Below are positions 13,101-22,100 of a DNA stretch of 64,000 bases, piece after piece. The position numbers and the translations under genes were made by a program. The notes under the pieces were generated by a model. The model had not been told where the DNA came from. It did no database searches and worked only from the letters and a program-made list of their open reading frames with translations. Source of the DNA: Heliocidaris tuberculata (lineage: Eukaryota; Echinodermata; Echinoidea; Camarodonta; Echinometridae); the NCBI GenBank assembly GCA_025618425.1, contig CM046836.1, positions 10,639,004-10,703,003 on the forward strand, written 5' to 3'. Each line of letters begins with the position of its first letter. Position 1 is the first letter of the stretch.

Positions 13101-16100
13101 AGTCAAAACAGTACTTAGTACTGTCTACACACAAGGGCCTCTTTAGACAGAATAGGTTGGTGTATGGAATTACAACTGCACCAGCAATATGGCAGAATGC
13201 AATTGATCAAGTCTTGCAGGGTTTGCCTGGGGTACAGGTGTACCTTGACGATATTTTGGTCACAGGTAGGTCACAAGAAGAGCACATGAAGAATCTTGAC
13301 GCAGTGCTGACACGGTTAGAGGAACGAGGATTGAAACTCAAGAAAGAAAAGTGTGAGTTTGTGCGAGAATCAGTCGAGTTCCTCGGACATAGGATTGATG
13401 CGCAAGGCGTGCACAAGCAGGACGGAAAAGTAGCGCAAATTGAGAAAATTGCCAGACCTACAAATATTTCTGAGTTGCGTTCATACCTTGGAATGCTGAA
13501 CTATTACAGAAAGTACATACCTAATCTCGCGCACGAAATCGCACCGCTAACCGGACTACTTGAAAAGAAGGAAAAATTTGAGTGGTCAGATGAAGCAGAG
13601 CACGCGTTCATGCATTCAAAGGAATTACTTAGAGAATCAGGTTGTCTGATGCATTACAACCCGGAGTTGCCAGTGTCAGTCGCAACTGATGCCAGTCCCA
13701 TAGGAGTGGGCGCAGTGCTTTCGCATATCCTTCCAGACGGGGAGGAAAGGCCAATTCAATTTGCATCGAGGGCGCTGTCCAAAACCGAACGGAAATATCC
13801 GCAGATAGAACGCGAAGCATTGGCGATAGTGTTCGCACTCAAGAAGTTCTACATGTTCTTGTATGGCCGCAAGTTTGTGTTGATCACAGACAACAAGCCG
13901 TTATCTGCTTTGCTAGGACCACACAGAGGTCTGCCAGTTCTTGCAGCGGAACGCATGCAGCGCTGGGCCATGTATTTGGCAGGATTTGATTACGAAATCA
14001 GACATCGTAAATCGCAGGCAAACGCAAATGCAGATTGTTTGTCTAGGCTGCCAGATGCTAGTGAGAAACCGGAAAAACGAGAACCAATGGTAACGGTGCT
14101 GCATACCGAAATACTTCCTTGTGCAAGGGAGGAAATACGCAGTCATACGCGTAAAGATCCACAGCTATCCAAGGTCATGCGCTATACCTTGGACGGCTGG
14201 CCGAATCATCTGTCGGAAGATGAAGGGGAATTGAAACCATTCTATGAACGCAGGCATGAAATCACACTAGAAAAGGGTGTACTCATGTGGGGAATGAGAA
14301 TTATTGTGCCTCCCAAGTTGAGAGGGCCAGTTCTCACAGAATTGCATGAAGGTCACATAGGCGTTGTGAAGATGAAAGGGGTCGCACGCAGTTATGTGTG
14401 GTGGCCACAGATCGATAGACAGATAGAAGAGTGTGCGAAAGGATGTGAATCATGTCAAGTGATCCAAAACAATCCAGGTCAAGAACCATTGCATCCGTGG
14501 GTTCCAGCTTCGAAGCCATTTGAGCGAATACATATTGATTTCGCAGGCCCTTTCGAAGGCATCACATACCTGGTACTAGTAGATGCTTACTCGAAATGGC
14601 CAGAGGTGTTCATAATGCAGAGCATAACAACCGAAGCAACGATCGCTAAGCTGCGTAACGCTTTCAGTAGATACGGTTTGCCGCAGATTCTAGTATCGGA
14701 CAATGGAAGTCAGTTCACTTCCGAAGAGTTTCAAAGATTCATGAAAATGAACGGTATCAAGCATAGGTGCAGTGCGCCTTACCACCCAAGTACGAACGGC
14801 CAAGCTGAAAGGTTCGTACAAACGCTAAAGCAAGCTATGCGAGCAGCAAGGAAGGACAGTGGTCCTATCCAAGCAAAACTGGACAGGTTCCTTCTGGCAT
14901 ATAGAAATGCCATACATGCAGTCACAAGAGAGTCTCCAGCAACGTTGTTCTTAGGTCGGTCATTGCGCATGCGCCTAGACAACATTCGACCCAATGTCGA
15001 AACATGCTACAAAGATCAGTTGTTCAAGCAGACACACAATAGGGATAGACGTAGAAAGGTTGGTCAGTTGAGGGAGTTCTCAGAGGGAGATCCAGTGTTA
15101 GTGAGAAATTACTTAGGCAAGCAGAAGTGGGTCTTTGGTACAATAGTCAGTAGGGATGGTCCACTGAGTTACACAGTCCAGGTTGAGTCAGGAAAATGGA
15201 AAAGACACATTGAACAAATTCGTTCTAGAGTAGGTTCAGAGGAGAAGCTAGGACAGTCTCAGGGAGATAGGCTAGATTTTGTTCTGGAGGAAACACTTTC
15301 TAGTCCAGACCAGTTCACTAGTCAAAGGGATACTTTGGTTAGTCCCAAACAATCTGATCCTAGTGCCCCAACCCAGGAATCTCCTGAAGAAGAGTTGGAA
15401 AGGCAAGAGAGTGAGGAAAAAGAAGAAAGAGAAAAAGGCTCAGGAAACGAGTCACCAAAAGTGCTCAGGAGGTCAAAGAGAAAAGTTAAACCACCTGACC
15501 GCCTGTCCCTTTAAGTTGACCATGGCATGATAGAGTTATGTAGGAGGAGGAGTTTATAATTGTTAACGTTTCAGCTGTTTTTCTGAATATTGTTATTTGT
15601 ATAGGATAAGTCTCCATATACATGTAAACCATGTTGATGTTCAGATGTTTGTTAACTTTGTATACTACTTTTATAAAGTTCATGTTTACAGAAAATAATA
15701 GAAAAGGAAAAAATTTGAAGCATTATTGTGGAGTTAATGTTTTTTGCAAAAAAAAAAAAAGAGGGAACAATAACAATAACACAGCAACACAGATTTATAT
15801 ATTTTGATCAGCATGTTTTTTATTAATTCTTAAACAGTCACATGACAGGCATGAGTAAAATTATTTTAAGGAAATTGTTAATGGTTATCAGTTTAATATC
15901 CAGTAAGGTACCTATTACAATGTTATACAATGTCAAAATATCAGTCAAAATGGGTTAACATATTTGATATAGACTGATATGGTTTTATTAGAACTCAGTT
16001 CTCACTTGAGTTTGTACAATACATACTATGCATAATGATTTTATAACGTGACAACTTATACAAAGAGTATCTGTTATTGTAACCAGGATTCATGCACGTA

Positions 16101-19100
16101 ACAGTTGGATACAAATACTGAAACATGTTTATTATTCATAGACTCAAGATTTACTGAACACTATGGATATTGTAAAATTAAGATCTGACTCTATAATTCT
16201 TTTGTTGAAGTTTGTTGACATACCTTTTAAATTGTTTTGATAATACACACAAGGTATTATTGGTATTACGAGTTACTAAAGAAGGAAATACTGCATATGA
16301 CAAGTCAAATTATCTCACACTGTATAATATTTTGGTTTTGGGAAACAAAGAGTATGAATAGCCACTAAAGATTTGGTAGGGGAGAGTTGTTAGATATTTA
16401 CCATTTGGCTTACCATAATCGCATGCATGACATGTACAGCGCGCATACTATTGATATGAGTGTATGTGTCTCACTCTGCAAATAAACCGTGATCGGAACG
16501 TGTACGTAGGTCATCGTGTCTCGGACTATTTTTGTGAATGGTCTAATTTAAACGGTGAACCCATCAGAACCATGTAGAACTAAAAGAAAAATATTATTGT
16601 TGCCAATTTGAAGAACAAAATGTGATCAATTTAACCCTTAAATAATTCCTGTCCTGAAAGGGTTAACAGCATGCACAATCAGCACTGTCTCATTTTCCAG
16701 GGATAAAATGTATGTAACATCATCATTATTGCTTAGTATGATAAAGTTGCCAGACCAAAGTTCACATTCTCATTCACAGATGAGACAATGCTCGGCATTT
16801 GTCTTGTTAAAACTTTCTCCTCCTCCTTCAGTATACCTTTCTCTACAAATCTGGAAAGTTTGGTGAAAAGTGACATGGGTTTTGAATGTACAGTAAAGTT
16901 GTTTTGCACCCGTCCCATCCCAAGATAGGTTCCCAGCCAGTTTTTGCCAGTTTTTGCCAGTTTGTGACTCCTTCCGCCATGTGAGGGCGCTGCTAGCACA
17001 AAAACAGGTACATGGACTCTCCCTGTTTAAAACTTCCCTCTCCTTCAGTATTCCCTTGTCTACAAATCCGAAAAGTTTGATGAAAATGACATGGGTTTTG
17101 AATGTAAAGTGGAGTTATTTTGCACCCATACCATCCCTAGATACATGTAGGTTCCCAGCCATATTTTTGGGGGGTGGGTTTTTGCAAGTTTTTGACCCCT
17201 TCCGCTATGTGAGAGCGCTGCTAGCACAAAAACGAGTACATGGACCCCCTTTTTCAAAGTTTCTCCTCCTTCAGTATACCTTTCTCTACAAATCTGGAAA
17301 GTTTGATGAAAATGATATAGGTTTTGACAGAATAATGGGGATTTAAATTTGCCATAGGGAATACTGAAGCCCATCTGAGGCCAGAATCCTGTGATGACGT
17401 CATTCTACCTGACATCCAACCATTACAGAGTTCATTGTCCCATAGAAAAAAGATGAGCACATGGACCTATCATTTTCTTTGCAAATTTGGGCTTCCCATG
17501 GGCCAAAGTAACTATGCAAAGTTTGGTGAAGATGACATGGACTTTGCTTTAAATGGGAACGTCCTTAAGCAACAAAGACTAAAAAAAAAAAATCACTTTA
17601 TTTATTGAACAATGTTTAAAACAAATGGAGAATGCATTGTTGACAATAACAATGCATTTTACAACATTTTACTTTTGTCTTAGGCCTTATATTTAGGTTT
17701 ACTGCCCATTCCATGATTACGTAATCATTACAAATGGGGCATCAATGTAACAGGGAATAAACAGACTTTTCAAGGATATTAAATTCAAGTATAATAATAT
17801 AGTAACAAGAGAGATATATCAACACCCAAACTTAAATGTCAGAATTTTTTTTGATTAGTTTATAATGAGGGTTGGTCTGCAGTTTAGTTCTCTGTCATCG
17901 AAATAAGAGAGAATCTCTCATATTGGACTTGCCCCTGTTATATTAATAGTATATTACTGACATAACTGTGTAATTTGCCCTTAATGAATATGTGTCACAT
18001 GACCACCAGTAGCACAATATGAAAGTGCATTTAGCTGTTTTCATTCCTTTTATCAACAGAGAAGAAACGATTTTACAAGAATGTGTCCATCACTCAGTCT
18101 GGAAGCAAAGCCTTTGAAATCAACCTGGATCAGAGGAAGCTGAGAACACCGAGTGGTCAGCCTTTGGTCATTCCAACGGAATCCCTTGCTGTTGCCGTGG
18201 CGACAGAGTGGGATACTCAATGTGATGTCATCAAGCAGCACAGTATGCATTTGGTAGGTGTGAATCATTGTAATGTTTGACAGGTTATAGTTTTGGTTAG
18301 GCTTTCTTTTTGTTACCAGCTCCGTATAAGTAGTTCAGTGAAAAAAGTAAGAGTCTCCTTTTTAGGAGAACTCAGACCTCAAAATCAACTTTTTTATACA
18401 TGTACATGTATACAGCTATCTATCCATCTATCTATGTTCCATAGCTTAGGGCCGTTGGGGCAACAATGTGATGGATCTTGAGACACAGGTTCTCCATAAC
18501 TTTCTCTCTTCAGCTGTTCGCGTTTGCTGCTCAAAAGACATCCATGTCCACTGCTTTTTGTTATCAATCCAGGTCTTAGTCGGTCTACCCCTTTTTCTTC
18601 TGACATTTGTTCCTCTTTGCAAGATGGTAGTTGCCAAGCTATTCTTCCATCAACATGTGTAGTTCCGTGACTAAACCACTGCTTCTCCTTTTTTTTTACA
18701 ATTGTGATAAGATGATCTTGTTCCCCTATATCACTCTCTGTTAACTCTCACTTCCTTGTTTGACATATTGCAAAGTGTATATGCAGTAGCCTTCTCATAC
18801 AATTATGCAAGAGACAAAGTTTGAGAAACATAATTTTTTTCATGATATGGAGATAGCTGACAAAATGAGAAAAACTTGCAAATCCATCTTAAAGTTATTC
18901 CCCATGAAACACAGGTATAAATATTCCCTTAGTCTTTTCTTCTGTTGAATGTGAATTAGGGCTGTTTTTGACAGATATTTTGTTGACAGATGATAATTGG
19001 TGCTATGTTGACCTAGTTTTCTTGTGTTGACAGAAGATTTGTGTGTATGTGTCCTTGATTAATCTCTTGTTAACTGTTATACTGACATGGTGACAGAAAA

Positions 19101-22100
19101 CCTGTGCTGACCACAGCACTAATGTAAACTGGAAACAATAAGGCAAAAGATCCTACTTCTTGTACTGCAACACATTAGGTGACATTATACAGTGTATGTA
19201 GTAGAAAGATTTATCTACTATGATAATGCTGGATTCTATTCCCTCTATGATACAGACTGCATTGTGTAATACAGTGCTGGACAATCCAACACATAGAACC
19301 AAGACTCAGATCATCAGAGCTATGCTGCACTTTCTAGAAACAGACACACTTTGGTAAGTCTCACAGTTTATTTTGTAAGTTCTTAATCGGGACCAACTAT
19401 TAAGAATATAATATTTTGTATTGTTAAGAAATATCAAGTCATCCCCAGAAAACTATAGTAGAATTTCAAATTTTTAATGATTAAAGTGTACCAATCACCA
19501 GAAAAAATAATTTGTGTACAACTAGAAAGTATAAAATCAACCTCAAAGCACTTTGTCTGGTATTCTATAGGTCAACAGTTAATCAGTTAATGAGTATGAA
19601 GGAAATAAAGGATAACATTAAAATGCTCGCGCGGAACCAAACTCAGAGTTTGGTTCCGCGCAAGTCTCAACCTTGGCGAGTGCGTACGGTGCGTCAAGTA
19701 GTCTACTCACGAGTCGCTTTTATGCTTAAGAGAGAGTGTAATTAAAATTGCAATATCTCTTTATAGAATTAATATTCGAAGCCCATATTTTGAATATAGT
19801 ATAACGACATGCAACCTCTAACATACAGAGCAAAATTGTTGGTGATGGGAACCCTTTAAAGATCATAAGGGATTCAAACAAATTTTTCTATATAAAGGTT
19901 GTGTACAATGGTAACTTTTGTGCACATGCCCCTGCGTACATTTGTGTTGACTAGTGTATACTCACACTTTTAAAAAAAGAACTTTATTTAGATTGTATTA
20001 AAATGTGCAATATCTCTTTACAGAAGCAATGTTTGAAGATGCTATTTTGAATACATTTAAACGCAAATTCAAAATATCCCTCTTAAATTCTTACGTAATC
20101 CATCCTATGGCTCCCTAGTAATGTACACTATTCCTCATCTCCCCCATTCTGTTTCTTTTTTAATGTTCTATTAAGATCATCTCTCATATACATGTAATAA
20201 TCTAAAGACCGTTTTTTATTCTTAAGGGAATCTGCATTTTTACAAACCTAGCTTCTTACTAGATTCCCTAATATTTCATGCCAAACTAGTTTGTCTTATC
20301 CCAACTTTAAAATGATGGCAATATTGATCTGTGTCTTTGTATGTTTACTTGCATTTTTTTTCTTCTTCTTTTGTTGAAAGTATTGAAGATATGTTCCTAT
20401 ATTATTGTAATAGTGCAATGGTCATTGTTTACGTTCCAGTTATGTGATTTGAAATATGAAATAAACTGGAACTGAAACTGACCTGGATATAGTATACTGG
20501 CATAGAATCCCAAACATATGGAGCCAGATATTGTACTGACTGGTCAAGAAACATTCTTAACAATTCCCATTATCACACAAAGTTGTGTATATTACCAAAT
20601 GTTTATGACACTATTTATTTGACAGTCAACTGCCGTCAAAATGACACTGCCATTTTGTGCATGACAATGCTAATGGACAATGAAGAGACAAAGGCACTTG
20701 TTTTTAGTTGATATGTTCATGTTAGATTGAATTTATTTCCATGATCAATGAAATGAGGTTTCCTTGTGAGCAGCAACAAAATTCTGATATTTGACAATCC
20801 CCCCCCCCCCCCCCTGCATAATTATGGATGTGTATGAGTATAGAAGTGGAGCCTGGGGCGGTATTCTGAAAGATCACTTACATGTAAATTTCCTTTTAAT
20901 TTTCCTCTTGAATCCCCTATTTAATTCAGCGCTACTAGACCTCTCAATTGGTATTCTGAAAGCTCACTTAGCACTCAATGAAGTCCTGCATCATCAAAAT
21001 AATGCTCCTCCTCTTTTTAGTCCATTTCTACCAATCAGATGCGCTGTAACAAAGAAAAATGGTGTGTATGTGCATCAACATCAACATAGCAAATTGTCTA
21101 GTGAACCGCTGCCTATGCAAGCCGCTGTAAATTGAAATCAGAAGGCTTTGCGATAAATTGACTTTCTTGATTTCTAAACATTTACAACCAACATTGAGAC
21201 TGCTCCTTTGTATCAAAATGGATAAGAAAATTCTCATTTAATCAAACATATCCTTGCGATTGAACAGGCATTATTTTACATGGAAAATACAAATGAGTAC
21301 TCTTTCATTAATAAACGGAGGACTTAAGAGACCTATTACGTATATTATATTTTTGAAGCTAATTGAGTGCTAACAGAGTTTTCAGAATTACCAAAACTCT
21401 TTTAGCTCATTTAACATCTGCGTGCACTACACAGGTGTGCATTGTAGCATATGCGCAACGTACCCCATGCCAACTAGAAATCGGCACTTACGTGAGTTTT
21501 CAGAATTTGCCAATTGAGCGCTAAGTGAGTTTCGGAATACCGCCCCTGGTCATTAACCTCAGACATGAAAAGGCATTTGGAGAGCTGTGAAATATGTTTG
21601 TTCTGAAGAAAAATGGTGAGAATCCCTTGTACACTTTACAGAGTGAACTTTGAGGAGGTATTGACTATTGAGAAGAGGTGAAGTGAGCAGGAAACTGATT
21701 TTCAGTCTGAGGACTAAGCAGATGAGATATATTGGGCACTTGTTGTGGATGGAAAGGAGGATTTTAGAATTTGCCACTGATAGGAGAGATCAAGGGAAAG
21801 AGGAGCAGAGGAAGGAAAAGAGGACTCACAGGATGGGTAGTCTGTGGAAATAGCTGGAGGAGAGAAGAGCGAAAGACCGGGGGAGGAGCTGGAAGCACAG
21901 TCTTGAACAGAGAGTTGAATGAATGAATGAATGAATGAAAGAACTTTATTACCAAAAATTGATCACAATATAGTATACATTTGAAAAACAAATCTTTGGT
22001 AATAGGACACCACTAGATAGCAATACTGCTAGTAGGGTGTGGTGCCCTTGAGACAAATATGAATAATACACTTACATTATAAATGGATTACGTTACTTCT

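Larger units (their letters stand above)
11003..16566 (+). mobile_element. Full-length Ty3/gypsy LTR retrotransposon (Mag-like), apparently recent
   Basis: 179-bp LTRs at 11003-11181 and 16388-16566 read identical by eye, begin TGTTAG and end ATCA, and are flanked by the 5-bp direct repeat GAACC (10998-11002 and 16567-16571). A primer-binding site follows the 5' LTR and a purine tract precedes the 3' LTR. The single open frame carries gag and pol without a break. Identical LTRs and an intact frame mean the insertion is young and could be polymorphic. It lies in ATPAF2 intron 1 in the sense direction, so its LTR polyadenylation signal could act on the host transcript. Confidence 0.95.
10686..16666. 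mobile_element. TTAA-flanked MITE, family D, split by the LTR element
   Basis: The left end reads TTAA-CCCTTTCGAGAC and the right end GTCCTGAAAGGG-TTAA, an inverted pair with piggyBac-like CCC tips. Further in, ACCACATTTTGTGGTTTG on the left and CAAAATGTGATCAAT on the right show a looser inverted match. Without the inserted retrotransposon (11003-16566 plus one 5-bp target copy) the element would be about 410 bp. Confidence 0.55.

Noticed and set aside
15515..16387. An env gene downstream of pol in the gypsy element
   Set aside because: No open frame or membrane protein features in this stretch.
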